Source: Chrysopilus asiliformis (lineage: Eukaryota > Arthropoda > Insecta > Diptera > Rhagionidae). From it: 64,000 nt of DNA. The translations under genes and the position numbers were made by a program. Under the pieces are notes generated by a model that worked only from the letters and a program-made list of their open reading frames with translations, was not told the origin of the DNA and did not search any database. Position 1 is the stretch's first letter. Each line of letters begins with the position of its first letter. This document shows, in pieces, positions 53,135 through 63,768 of the stretch. Where the stretch lies: positions 54,891,553 to 54,955,552 of the forward strand of contig OZ035962.1 of assembly GCA_964034945.1 (NCBI GenBank), given 5' to 3'.

Positions 53135-55363
53135 ATGAACATGGATTCCTACACGGAAGAATATGCTACAGTGTATGCAAGTCCAATTTCTGTTGTACCT
53201 AGAGGTAACAGAAATAATACCAATTTTGGAACAAAGCAACGATGGCGAAAGGGAAGTAATTTCCAAAACCATAATCATACAAATCGAGAACGTCGATATG
53301 ATTCGAATCAATCTTACCATAAACAGATAAAATGTAGTTTTTGTCAGCGCCAAGGCCATAAAAGACACCAGTGTTGGTATTTAAACTCTTCATCGCAACA
53401 ACCTCTAACGCCCCAAGTTGAGGCGACAGAAGATGAATATTGTGAATTCGGCCAAAGGCTAGATCAGAATATTAATGATTGTGTCCCCAGAATGAAGTGG
53501 CAGACAAAGCCAGAAATGGATCCTGTTAAGGATATCGCAGATTTTATTATCAAAAAGATACCACAATTTTCTGGTGAACCTAGTCCTACACGGAAAAATG
53601 AGGTTCAAAGGCATTTAAAAATAGCCAAAAGCTATTATGAAACAGTAAACGCCAACTATAAAATAACATTTTTAAAATTCCTTCCCATATTAGCTTTAAA
53701 AGGGGAAGCTGCTCAATTGGCCCAAACAATTTCCTTCAATAAATTTGAAGATTATGAAAAATGGTTGATTCAACTATACTTTCCGTACAAACAACCAATG
53801 GATTTGTGCGATGAACTAAGGACAATTAAACAAAAACCTGTAGGAAATATTAATAACAAAAATAATAAATTTTACTTGGAACAAAAAATCTACAATGTTT
53901 CGCGTATCCCTGAAAATAAAACTATTCCCCCGAAGCGATATTATGATACCTTTTGGATTTCTAAACATAATGGGAATAGTACCGAATCAAAAGAAACGGA
54001 AAAGATTGTAACTGCCAGAGATTTATTAATACAAACAAATAAAACGGCAAATAAAGAACAATTGAATCATTTAAAATCAAAAAATTCTGATTATAAGAAT
54101 CAGGTAGGAAAATTACCTACTATAACAAATACTACTAAGACGCCGACAGAAAGTAGTACAATTAAGAATTTAAATAGACCGAAGAATAAATCTGTTGTCC
54201 CCGATATGACAAATAAGTCCGAAAAAACAGACGGAAAAGTTATAAGTCCAGACAGAAAAATTATTTCACTAATGTTACAAAAATTGTCAAGTCTGAAGTC
54301 TGACCTTGACACAACAAAGGAAAAAATGTCAAAATTGGAAAATTCCGAGCCAAGTGCTAAAAATGAAGTTAACTCAATGGTAAATGGGGTATTTAAAAAT
54401 CAATATTCAAAATCAAATTCTGGTCATAGTAATCTGATAGGAACACCACCTATTTTTACTGATTCTATGATGAATGCTACTAAGACCTCGAGAGGTAGTA
54501 GTGCAATTATTAAGGATTATGATATAATAGAATATTGTCCCGAAAATACTTCCCAAGCTAATGAAGAAATTAATTCATGGGAAAATTTCTATTCAAAAGA
54601 TATTCAAGATAATGAAGATTCAAATAATTCTGGTCATAAGAATCGGATAGCAACACCACCTATTTTAGTTGATTCTATGATGGATACTACTGAGACTCCG
54701 AGAGAAAGTAGTACAAATAAGAATAAAAATGAATGTTATCTAGATGAAAAAATTTTTGAAAATTTATTTGACGAAACAGGAACGGAAATAGGAACAATAC
54801 AGAAAGAGAAATTAGAAAAGAAAAGTTTTGAAATTGAAAACAAAATTAAACGAATTAAGGTAGTAAATCCAAAAGAAAAGGATGAAATACAAGGAAAGAA
54901 TTATGAGAATGAAAAAGAAAGAAAAATAGAAAAAAGGTTAAAGCGAAAAATAAATAAAAATGAATGTTATTTAGATGGAAAAGTTTTTGAAGAATTATTT
55001 AACGAAGAAAGTACGGAAATTGGAATAAACAAGAAAAAGGAATTAGAAAAAGAAAAGTATGAAACTAAAAGCAGAATTAAACGAATTAAGATAGTAGATT
55101 CAAATGAAAAGGATGAGATACAAGGAAAGAAGTATGAAAATAAAATTGAAAAAGAGAATAATAAAGAAATACAAAAAGAAAGATATAAAGTTGAAAACGA
55201 AATTGAAGAAATCACAGAAACAATGGAAAAAGAAAGAGTAAGAAAACAAATTAAAAAGAAGAATAATAAAGAAATACAGAAAGAAAGATATAAAGTTGAA
55301 TATGAAATTGAAGAAATTAAAGAATTGAGGAAAATACAAAATAGAGAAAGATTAAAGAAATAG
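53135..55363 (+). CDS. gag: Gag-like protein with N-terminal zinc knuckle
   Basis: 742 residues, Met at 53135 just after ATATATATATATAGAG and TAAAATGA. A basic Arg/Asn-rich start is followed by one knuckle, CSFCQRQGHKRHQC (about residues 68-81). A capsid-like helical region follows (about 130-240): KIPQFSGEPSPTRKNEVQRH, FLKFLPILALKGEAAQLAQT, KFEDYEKWLIQLYF, LCDELRTIKQKP. The C-terminal 480 residues are polar, Lys/Glu-rich and internally duplicated: SGHxN.I.TPPI..DSMM twice, NECYLDxKxFExLF twice, NNKEIQKERYKVE twice. In ordinary Gag the knuckle comes after capsid. No protease or RT motif. The frame is fully open despite the LTR truncation. Confidence 0.78.
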   Translation: MNMDSYTEEYATVYASPISVVPRGNRNNTNFGTKQRWRKGSNFQNHNHTNRERRYDSNQSYHKQIKCSFCQRQGHKRHQCWYLNSSSQQPLTPQVEATEDEYCEFGQRLDQNINDCVPRMKWQTKPEMDPVKDIADFIIKKIPQFSGEPSPTRKNEVQRHLKIAKSYYETVNANYKITFLKFLPILALKGEAAQLAQTISFNKFEDYEKWLIQLYFPYKQPMDLCDELRTIKQKPVGNINNKNNKFYLEQKIYNVSRIPENKTIPPKRYYDTFWISKHNGNSTESKETEKIVTARDLLIQTNKTANKEQLNHLKSKNSDYKNQVGKLPTITNTTKTPTESSTIKNLNRPKNKSVVPDMTNKSEKTDGKVISPDRKIISLMLQKLSSLKSDLDTTKEKMSKLENSEPSAKNEVNSMVNGVFKNQYSKSNSGHSNLIGTPPIFTDSMMNATKTSRGSSAIIKDYDIIEYCPENTSQANEEINSWENFYSKDIQDNEDSNNSGHKNRIATPPILVDSMMDTTETPRESSTNKNKNECYLDEKIFENLFDETGTEIGTIQKEKLEKKSFEIENKIKRIKVVNPKEKDEIQGKNYENEKERKIEKRLKRKINKNECYLDGKVFEELFNEESTEIGINKKKELEKEKYETKSRIKRIKIVDSNEKDEIQGKKYENKIEKENNKEIQKERYKVENEIEEITETMEKERVRKQIKKKNNKEIQKERYKVEYEIEEIKELRKIQNRERLKK

Positions 55364-56417
55364 AGTGAAAAGGATTATAAAAAGTAAAAAAAAATGAAAT
55401 TGGAAACGAAACCGAAATCAAAGAAGCAAGGGATATAAAGAGTAACCATAAGTTAAAAAATGAAAATATAAATATATTAAAGAAATTACAATTGATCTTA
55501 CAGAAATTTTTTTTTGAAACAACAAGAAAAAGAAAAGAAGAAAAATAATGCCACGGAAAACAATCATAAAAATTTTATTAGAAACAAGTAATAAAATTTA
55601 TATTCATTTAACAAGAAGAATATTTTATTAATTTTAATATAGGAAAACAATAATAAAATTATTAATGGGAAATAAGTAATAAAATTTTATATTTCATTAA
55701 ATAAAGAAATATTTTGCCAAAAATTTAATTTGATTTAAAAAAAAAAGAAAAATAATAAGATTTTTAAAAAAAAAAGAAAATTATTCAAATTAGTAAATTA
55801 GCACCAAGAATTTTTATATAAATAACAATAAATAAGATAAGAAATTTTTTATAAGAAAGCAAAAAAAAAAACAATAAATTTAAATAAGATAAGAAATTTT
55901 TTTATACAAAATAATAAAGCTAAATAAGATAATAAAGTTTAACGCTAAAAAAAATACAATAAATTTCTAAAAGCAAACAAATTGCACGCAAGCAATGATA
56001 AAAATACTAAAACTCTTTTATATATGTTAATCGATTTTTTTTTTATAAGCAAAAAATAATAAAAAAGATTTTTTTAGAGCGTATATAAAAAAAAACTAAA
56101 ATTTAAAGATTCTACAAATAGAATTCAATTATTACAGAATTTATCGGAAAAACTTCTGATTAATTTAATCTAAGGTTTTTATTATTAAAATAACCTAGAA
56201 CCTAGAGATATAGCATTAAATAAAATTCATAATAAATAAGAATTTTATAAAATTAAACAAATAGCGGAAAATTTGAAAATAATATAAGTAATCACTATAC
56301 TATCGATAACAATTCAAATAGTAAAAGTCAGTGAAATCGTTACTTTTTCTCTAAAAACAATCCTAACGTCATTTAATTTTACATTCGAAAAAATGCCTTT
56401 AGCATTTTTCCTTGTTT
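55364..56417 (+). other. AT-rich region where pol would be expected
   Basis: About 1.05 kb, over 80 percent A+T, rich in AAATAATAAA runs, with stops in all frames. No trace of protease, RT or integrase motifs on either strand. Confidence 0.65.
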
Positions 56418-56431
56418 AAAGGGGGGAGGAA
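56418..56431 (+). promoter_or_regulatory. Polypurine tract of gag-only element
   Basis: AAAGGGGGGAGGAA directly before the right LTR TGTGGTAAAACGG. Confidence 0.85.
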
Positions 56432-57336
56432 TGTGGTAAAACGGATTTTGTATGATTTCACCACCATAAAATTTATATCAAAATCAAGTGAAAGACCGAG
56501 ATCTTTCGTAACCAACCTCGTTAAAGGACTTGATTTTTTTCCACTTGAACACAAGTTCAAATAACAAAACTATTTTATTTAAAATGAAAAACATGTAAGA
56601 TATTTCAAGTGATGTAATAAAAGTCATCCCTTTTATAATTTATGTTTCGTTCGAAGAAAACCCGTTAAATCATAACAAACATACAAAAAATTAAAAGATA
56701 AAATCAATAGTCAAATACGCATTCATGCATTTGAGAAAACATAAAACGAATTTGAGTTCGTTTGGTTTTCATACCAAACGAACAAGTCGAAAATAGTTTT
56801 TATGTAAAAGGAACATGCATGATCATGCATAAGAAGATCCTTTCGCATATAATGCTGGAATTCGATTTCAACCAATAGGCACACGGGAATGATCAACCGT
56901 CTTTGCATCATCCTTTTTTCGTTTAAGGAGAAGCAAAAGTAGGAGGAACCAAATCTCCTACACACGAAGGATCAACAGTTACTTGCATCATCTCTTATGC
57001 AATTCCAAAGGAGAATTCATGAGTAGGATGGGCAAGAGGAACTTGTTATTATCTTGCTTGGGAATATTTCTCAAACAACGAGAGACTGAATCATTATTCA
57101 GATTCCTCCCCACTATTGAGTAATTTTTATATTTTCCAATAAGGAAAATTTAAACGATAGGATGGGCCAACTCCCACGACAATTTCTAACGATTCCAAAT
57201 GAAATGAATCGACTTAAATATTAAGGATTGACAGAGCAAAAAACAAAAGAGAGTAAGATTTTTGACTTTCAAAAATCTTATAAAACGACCTGCATGGTAA
57301 AATTAAGTTAAGTTTGGTCCGCGACCTCGAGTCGCG
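56432..57336 (+). repeat. 3' LTR of gag-only element, truncated
   Basis: 905 bp colinear with the start of the left LTR, with a few substitutions and small indels (for example a shorter CCACTTGAACAC segment). It stops inside the first GC-rich hairpin (CTCGAGTCGCG). Confidence 0.85.
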
Positions 57337-57480
57337 TATATGTTATCTTTAAATGCAATATGTTATAACTGTTAATATTTAGCCGTAAAAACTTTGTGGA
57401 AATGTTACATTAAAAATGAGCCAAAACAAGGCTCGAAACGTCAGGCTGAAAATTAAAACACAACTTCTGGTAATTTTTTT
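57337..57480 (+). mobile_element. Penelope-like terminal fragment
   Basis: ATGAGCCAAAACAAGGCTCG followed by AAACGTCAGGCTGAAAATT. The CGAAACGTCAGG string with a preceding short stem is also found at the Penelope-like 3' end at 8762-8790 (minus strand). Only about 140 bp is present, at the truncation point of the LTR. Confidence 0.5.
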
Positions 57481-58129
57481 TTTCTAAATGAAGACCTCGG
57501 ACAAAAAGCTGTCATCCCCACTTTTTCAAATTTTTCAGGAGAGACAAAAAAAGATATTAGCGTGAAGTTTTTGCTCTGGGACAAAGTTAAAAAATTACAA
57601 TTGAAATCAAACATGTATTCTTACATCGTTTTAATTTGAGATAAATCTATATTTTTTTCGAAAAAGTTATAGACATTTTAAATCGAAATGTGGAGCTGGC
57701 AATGCTGGTAGAAGGTGACGCGTGATTTTGCTTGTGCTGAATTCTTCGAGTTAATTTCTTTATTTCTGAGTACAAGTTGGCTGTTCAATTACTAAGTCTC
57801 GGATTCATCGATTAAAAATTCTTGAGTTCCTGCTTCCTGGATTTGTTGCAGAGATTTTGTGGTTTTTGCTTCGGATAATAACCGCGTGGCAAACATAACC
57901 TTTTTGTTCAGTGTGCGGCGATTGAGTTCAACAAATATCTTCCTTGAACTGTGCTGGGTTTCGCTGGTCCATCTGTGGAGCTGCTTCTGGCGGTATTTTA
58001 ATCGCGGTCCTCTTTTGGATCCGCAAGGCTTCGCTGTGGGACTATTTCCCGGATTACGAAGGTACGATCCATAAATTCTAACCTCAAATGGTTCATTGTT
58101 GCACTTTGTACCATTTCAATCAATTTAAA

Positions 58130-58948
58130 ATGTCATCAAAGCGGAAATGTCCAGGCTGCAACGGCATCGTGGGAAAAGAGAATTCTTTCTGCTGCGTAAA
58201 GTGCAAATATTCATTTCATTCCCAATGTTCAGGTCTTTTGGAACGCCAATACAAGATTGTTGCCGAGGACAATAGCGGCGGTTGGTGCTGTCCCGATTGC
58301 CGCAAAGCTGGCTTCTCTATCGACAGTGTCAAAATGGATCATTTGGAACGTATTATCTCTGACGTCAGCAAAACTCTACAAGAAATCCAGCTAAGCCTCA
58401 AAGCAGACGTCCGGAACTTAGAACAGAGTGTAAACCAACTGTCGACCAGAGTTTCTGCTGTAGAGGTAAAATCTGATTCGCTGTCTAATGACTTCAACAA
58501 ATTCGATGCCTGGCACAGACGTCACGACATTATTATCTCGGGAATTCCCAATGACATCGATCCGTACACGGTGGTGCTGAAACTATTTGCCTCTTTGGGC
58601 ATTGAAGTTCCTGGTTACATGGTGGAACTCTGCTTCAGACGAATGAAGGGGCCGATTGTTGTAAAACTGGCATCCTTATCAATACGCAACCGAATTCTGG
58701 AACTATACTTCAAGAAGCCAAGCCTAAATCTCACCTGTGCCGGGTTAGAGTCGACTGCTCGAGTTTATTTCAACGAAAATCTTACGCAGGACCTGTTCAA
58801 GATAAAAATGCAGTGTGTCCGGCTAAAGAAGCTGGGTAAAATCTCCAAATTCCACATTAAAAAGGACGTGGCTGTGATCTTCAAGACGGACGGTACGAGC
58901 TGCCCGGTTTCTTCATTGAACGACCTTCAAGAATTCGATGACTCTTAG
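58130..58948 (+). CDS. LINE E ORF1: PHD finger, coiled coil, RRM-like protein
   Basis: I take the Met at 58130 (MSSKRKCPGCNGIVGK) rather than the one 42 bases upstream, because Lys-Arg then the Cys pair is the usual start. PHD-type zinc finger: CPGC ... FCCVKCKYSFHSQC ... WCCPDC (about residues 6-60, C4HC3). Coiled coil: VSKTLQEIQLSLKADVRNLE onward (about 75-125). An RRM-like/CTD part follows: RHDIIISGIPNDIDPYTVVL, ARVYFNENLTQDLFKIK. LINE ORF1 proteins of this build bind the template RNA; the PHD role is unproven. Fully open. Confidence 0.82.
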   Translation: MSSKRKCPGCNGIVGKENSFCCVKCKYSFHSQCSGLLERQYKIVAEDNSGGWCCPDCRKAGFSIDSVKMDHLERIISDVSKTLQEIQLSLKADVRNLEQSVNQLSTRVSAVEVKSDSLSNDFNKFDAWHRRHDIIISGIPNDIDPYTVVLKLFASLGIEVPGYMVELCFRRMKGPIVVKLASLSIRNRILELYFKKPSLNLTCAGLESTARVYFNENLTQDLFKIKMQCVRLKKLGKISKFHIKKDVAVIFKTDGTSCPVSSLNDLQEFDDS

Positions 58949-59031
58949 TATTTTAGTTTTATTATTCATTTTTTCATTATTCATTTTTTCATTATTCATT
59001 TTTTCATTCATTTTTTTTTTATTTCACATTT

Positions 59032-59199
59032 TTATACCCGTATGGTGAAACCAAAGGGTATATTAACTTTGCCTTACCGTTTGTAACGCCAAGATCCCGT
59101 CATCGCACAAAAAAATGAATTACACCAGTGTGTTTAGAATGATAAAAAAAGTTGAATTTAGCATGTCCGTCCGTCTGTCTGTCTGTCTGTCTGTCCGTC

Positions 59200-59234
<35 letters not shown>

Positions 59235-59627
59235 CTGTCTGTGGCGCGGATTGCAGGCGCACGGATTGAGCTACAGACTTGAAATTTTGCGCAGGTCCAT
59301 TTTTCGTAAAATGCGAGGCTAAGTTCGTTAATGGGCAAAAACGGACCATTAGGGGGGGTACCCCCCATACGAACGAAATCGTTTTTTGTGAATATCTCGA
59401 AAACGGTGCATCCTATCAAAAAAGTCCAAGAACTAAAGTTATTTAGGATATGATTCTACATAAAACTCCCATATATCAAAATCCGATTGGAATAAATTTT
59501 AAAAAATCTTATTGGAAAGTTTGACTTCAAAGTGGAATTTTGGTATAACTGTTCGAATTTTGATACGAATATCACCATACGGGTCTCCAATGATTGCCAG
59601 ATTGGCAATTATAGCTTTTGTTATGTT
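59032..59627 (+). mobile_element. Helentron-like repeat copy J
   Basis: Full-length copy inserted between ORF1 and ORF2 of LINE E. Intact 5' end, GGTACC palindrome, stem-loop and T-rich flanks. Confidence 0.8.
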
Positions 59628-59892
59628 TTTTCCTTTCTTTTTGCAATATTTTTTTTTTCTGGATATCTATATATTTATATTCTTTTAAATTGATTTCATT
59701 CACTTTTTTTTTCTTTTGTTTGTATATCAGCTCGAAGAATTTTAGTGCCAATATGAATTTAGATGAATTTGAATGGTTATTGTAATGATAATTCAATACT
59801 TTTAATTAGACCTCAATCAGTCGAATTTAAGTTACGCTTTAATTACCTATTATTTTCTTTTTACTATTTCTTAACTTTCGTTTTTTCTAAGT

Positions 59893-61371
59893 TTGAATCA
59901 ACAACATCCACATGGTCCAGGCCAACCATCTCCCAATTCCGATCGTTTTTATTTAATGAACTCATTCCCTAATGATAATTCCGGTGGGGCAACTCTCCAA
60001 TATCAAATGACTCAGCTTCGTATTGGTCATTTCAATGCCCAAAGCTTACGACCCTCTTACAGAACTAACAAATGGGATGAGATGAAGCGTGTAATTGGTG
60101 TTGGAAATTTTGATGCAATCGCGGTTTCGGAGACATGGTTGAAACCTGCAATTCCTAATAATGTCCTTGACCTTGGTGAGTACAACTTGTTTAGGCATGA
60201 CCGTCCCGACCGCCGAGGTGGTGGCGTTTGCTGGTTTGTCAAATCCAACTTGAAATGTAAAACCAAATTTGGGGCTTGTCTCTCTGGTGTCGAATATCTA
60301 TTTATCGAAATTAGCTCTACCTCGCCGCCACTGCTTTTGGGTGTTATTTACCTCCCTAGCGGTAATATTATGGCCCTGCAAGACCTACTTTTTGAAATTT
60401 CACCTATTCCGTCCAATACTCTCCTTGCAGGGGATTTTAACTATAACCTCTTGTGTCAGCGTAAGCTGGAGTCAGGGACCCGTTTCTTTGAACAATTTGG
60501 GTTCTCAATCTGTCATCATAACTTCAATCCAACTCACTTCGATGTTGTCCACTCTAGCGAATCGTTGATTGACTTCTTCGTTCTTAATAAACCGGATATC
60601 GTATCGTCCACTAATTCAGCATGGCTGCCTGGAATTTCGAAGCACGCGCTTATTTCTCTGTCGATCAATATTTGTTGCTCTAGGTCATTTTGCAATTTTT
60701 TCTTTCGAGACTACTCTAAAGTAGATCTTGATTCCCTACTATTGGAATGCGCTGAGTTATTCCACAATTTCCACCTTTTCGCCAATTTGGATTCACAAAT
60801 TGAGTACCTTGTTTCGACTACAACTATGCTCTTCGATAAACATGTTCCGTCCGTTACTTTTCGTAAACATTGTTCCAGTACCTCACCACATTGGTTTAAT
60901 AACTCCATTAGGCTTTTCTGCAATCTTAGGGACCAATCCTTTAAAATATACAAGAGATCGCGTAGCCAGAGCGATTGGACGAATTTCACGAAACTGAGAA
61001 ACAAGGTTAATAGACTAATTCGTGATGCCAAAATTAAAGCAGCTAACAGAATATTTCGCGATCCTTCCCCTGCCCAGATTTGGAAAAAATTACGTAGTGT
61101 CGGTGCATTACCTGCAGAGGCTGCGCAACCTATATTCTCAGCAAATGAGCTCAATGACTTTTTCGCGCCTCCTAACGGACCTAAAACTTATGAAAACTAC
61201 GTGCCGTTTGATATCGACGACTCTTTTTCTTTTCGTAATATCGATATCTTTGAGCTTTGGAAATTTACTTTCAATATCAAAAGTAATGCGGTTGGGGTTG
61301 ACGGGGTTGACCTCTCAAATTTATTAAACTTTTGCTTCCAGTCATTGGTCATGCACTGCTTCACATCATAA
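59893..61371 (+). pseudogene. LINE E ORF2, endonuclease and RT start
   Basis: APE endonuclease: LRIGHFNAQSLRPSYRTNKW, IAVSETWLKP, NLFRHDRPDRRGGGVCWFVK, NTLLAGDFNYNLLC, ESLIDFFVLNK and LPGISKHALISLSIN. The final SDH box reads S-K-H here, a change at a normally conserved Asp. A linker with NRIFRDPSPAQIWKKLRSVG follows, then RT start NAVGVDGVDLSNLL. The frame is then lost at about 61325; the same protein resumes at 61332 in another frame. Confidence 0.87.
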
Positions 61372-62186
61372 ATTCTTCAATAATGACTTCTACGTTTCCT
61401 AGCCAGTGGAAATTGGGAAAGGTCATCCCAATCCCTAAGAAAAATTCACCAGTTGCTCTAAGTGACTTTCGACCGATAAGTATTCTCTCCTGCTTATCTA
61501 AGATTCTTGAATACGCCTTAAAAGATCAGCTTATGAATCACGTTAGCAGGAGGAATCTCATCTACTCCAGGCAATCGGGTTTCCGTGCTCGTCATAACAC
61601 GACTTCTACTATTATCGATATTACAGAAAAAATTCGTGGTGCTCTAGACCGCAAGTCACCTGCCGTTCTTGCGCTCATCGATTTTTCTAAGGCCTTTGAC
61701 AGTGTTAACCATTTTCTTTTGCTTAGCAAGTTGCAACTGCAGTTCAACTTTTCTAAGTCTGCTGTTTCTTATATTCGATCCTACTTGACTGATAGAGCGC
61801 AAATTGTTCAAATCCAGAACTTCCTTTCCTCCTGTAACAAGGTTTATCAAGGTGTACCACAAGGTTCTTTGCTCGGCCCGATTCTCTTTTCACTCTTCAT
61901 TAATGATATTCATCAGTGTGTCAACAATAGCGTACTTCACTTATTTGCAGACGACCTTCAACTTCTCTCTCTCGGTGACAAAGACGATCCCGATCGTTGT
62001 GTATATCAGCTCAATGACGATATCAACAAAATTGCGGAGTGGTCTTGCAGTAATAAAATCTACATTAATCACCTTAAATCTCAAGCCATTGTTTTCTCTC
62101 ACAGTCATATCGCTAGCTCCATTCCTCCAGTTAAATTGGAAAACTCTGTCAAACTCTGGTTAGTTTGGGTATCACTCTCGATGTAA
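61332..62186 (+). pseudogene. LINE E ORF2, RT core
   Basis: LPVIGHALLHIINSSIMTST, WKLGKVIPIPKKN, LSDFRPISILSCLSKILEYA, SGFRARHNTTSTIID, LALIDFSKAFDSVNHFLLL, YQGVPQGSLLGPILFSLFIN and NSVLHLFADDLQLLS. All RT catalytic Asp residues are present. The last 10 residues are out of frame after a frameshift near 62160. Confidence 0.9.
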
Positions 62187-62749
62187 ACCTTTCATGGGAT
62201 TTGCATATAAACTCGGTGCTCAGAAAGTGCTTTGCGATTCTTTGGCGTCTGCGGTCTTTAAACATTTTTCTTACAGAAACGATTAGGGTCAAAATTGCCA
62301 AGGCTTTATTGCTACCTCTTTTCTCCTACGGTGCCGAAATTTTCTCAGGTTGCTCTGAGGCCAATTTGACTCGACTACGCAAGGGTTTCAACGTGATTAT
62401 TCGTTTTGTTTACTCCCTTCGTTGGAATGACTCTACTTCCTCGTACGTTCGTAGATTCCTTGGATGCACTCTTCGCACATTTTTCAATTTTAGAAGTGTT
62501 TTTTACCTATTCAAGATTATGGCGTATAATGAGCCTGTCTTCTTGTATGATTACATCTCTCTTCTAAGATCCTCGAGAGCAAGAACTATTTGTTCCTTAA
62601 AACGGTTTTCTATTTTTATGGACAGGTCTTTCTTTGTACGTGCCATTACGATCTTCAATTCATTGCCTATTGAACTTCGTAATCTATCTGACGTGAACTT
62701 ATTTAAAAGACGTTGCTTCTATGAGCTTACGCGACCCCCGGATAGTTAA
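62165..62749 (+). pseudogene. LINE E ORF2, C-terminal domain
   Basis: GITLDVNLSWDLHINSVLRK, KIAKALLLPLFSYGAEIFSG, LTRLRKGFNVIIRFVYSLRW and FFVRAITIFNSLPIELRNLS, ending LFKRRCFYELTRPPDS with a TAA. FNSLP..iR....LF.f...l is the usual end of ORF2 in this LINE group. Confidence 0.87.
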
Positions 62750-63194
62750 TCCAGTGCTAAGACTTCGACGTATTTTTCCCCTTCTCTCCTTTGGTACGGA
62801 GTCTTGCCTCACCATCTTTTTCCATTTTTTTTCTAGCTATTTTTTTTAAAGTATCTTTTAATGAGTTGGGAGGTGTGGTTGAGCCTTTACCTTAACTTTA
62901 ATTTTTAATTATTATTATCTATTTTTGTCGTTGATTCAGTTTTTTTTTCTCTGATCCTTTTTTCCCGTTCCCTAAAAACTTAAAGCGTAACTCAGTTCCA
63001 ACTGGTATACTTTGTATTAACTGCTACTGTATTAGTTAAATTCTTGCTGCTTTGAACTTGCTCTCTGTTAATTATTGTTATATACTATTGTAAATAACCA
63101 GCGAATGTATTAACTTTGTACCTTTGTATAAGGCATTTTGCCTTTTGGTTTTTATATCATTATTAAATAAATAAAAAATAAATAAATAAATAAA
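62750..63194 (+). other. LINE E 3' UTR and (AAAT)n tail
   Basis: Noncoding. A hairpin AAGGCATTTTGCCTT near 63131 lies just before the tail, and the tail itself is ATTAAATAAATAAAAAATAAA and so on. A 3' hairpin plus tetranucleotide tail suits CR1-like target-primed priming (inference). Confidence 0.65.
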
Positions 63195-63565
63195 ATTTTG
63201 GAGATAGCTGTTTCTGGCACCCAAGAGGATATTAGCGGTTTTCAAAATGCATTATTGGCTACAAAATACAGTCCAAAATATGTTCAATAGCGTTTAAAAA
63301 TAAACAAATAAAAAAATATTCAATTTCACAAAACAAAACTCTCAGAAAAAATTAAAGATTTTTTGAAAAAAAAATTCTGCGTCAAATTATATGAAACAAT
63401 GCTTTCAGTCGTCTCCTTTTCTTTAATAACTTTTTACACAGTCCTCCAACGAGTCCGGAGTTTGCAGCCAAATATGCGCATTCTTTTATTCTTGCGCCAA
63501 CTGCAATAACTCATTTTCGTCAAAAAGTGGAGGTGACCGCTTTTTGCACCGAGGTTTTCAAATGT

Positions 63566-63768
63566 TTTAATGAAATAACTTAATGGGCTTTTCTGATAAT
63601 TCAAAAATGTCAAAATCGTAAATTTTTTTGTAAAAACCTTAATTATCGAAAAAGCCCAATATTTACAAGCTTTCCGAATGTAAGAGCAAACTGAAGTATA
63701 CTTCTAGAACATGTACATAAGTAAATGATAAAATATGTAATATGCAATATACATATCGTCGGCTAAAA
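63566..63768. other. Short inverted-repeat segment, otherwise unassigned
   Basis: GGGCTTTTCTGATAATT (63581) and AATTATCGAAAAAGCCC (63641) form a 17-bp imperfect inverted pair about 40 bp apart, perhaps a tiny MITE. The rest is featureless. Confidence 0.35.

Larger units (their letters stand above)
49957..57336 (+). mobile_element. Gag-only LTR retrotransposon with 1.55-kb LTRs
   Basis: The left LTR (49957-51506) and the right LTR (56432-57336, truncated) are near-identical where both exist. A tRNA-Ser-type primer site, a 1.6-kb leader, one ORF (53135-55363), 1 kb of AT-rich sequence and a polypurine tract complete it. No protease, RT or integrase is present, so it is nonautonomous and would need another element's Pol. 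The last 645 bp of the right LTR are missing; Penelope-like tail sequence begins at the break. Confidence 0.85.
57682..63194 (+). mobile_element. LINE E (CR1/Jockey-like non-LTR retrotransposon), near full length
   Basis: 5.5 kb: a 5' UTR (57682-58129), ORF1 with PHD finger (58130-58948), a Helentron-like insertion (59032-59627), ORF2 (59893-62749, three frames) and a 3' UTR ending with an (AAAT)n tail (63158-63194). ATTTT on both sides is a possible short TSD. ORF1 type and the tetranucleotide tail fit CR1-like LINEs. Only two frameshifts break ORF2. Confidence 0.85.
57491..63558. mobile_element. TIR element X, copy 2 (split by LINE E)
   Basis: Left end AAGACCTCGGACAAAAAGCT; right end read inward AAAACCTCGGTGCAAAAAGC. 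Left segment 57491-57681 and right segment 63195-63558 match the interior of copy 1 (25442-26592) in order, so LINE E is an insertion. Copy 2 lacks the Helentron-like repeat found in copy 1. Confidence 0.68.

Noticed and set aside
55100..55339. Minus-strand Phe/Leu-rich membrane-like frames
   Set aside because: They are antisense to the Lys/Glu-rich repeats of the Gag-like ORF and have low-complexity composition.
57425..57455. Hammerhead ribozyme in the Penelope-like tail (ATGAG, short stem, CGAAAC, GTC)
   Set aside because: The CUGAUGA core is not present and no stem III lies between GAAAC and GTC, so the minimal hammerhead fold cannot form.
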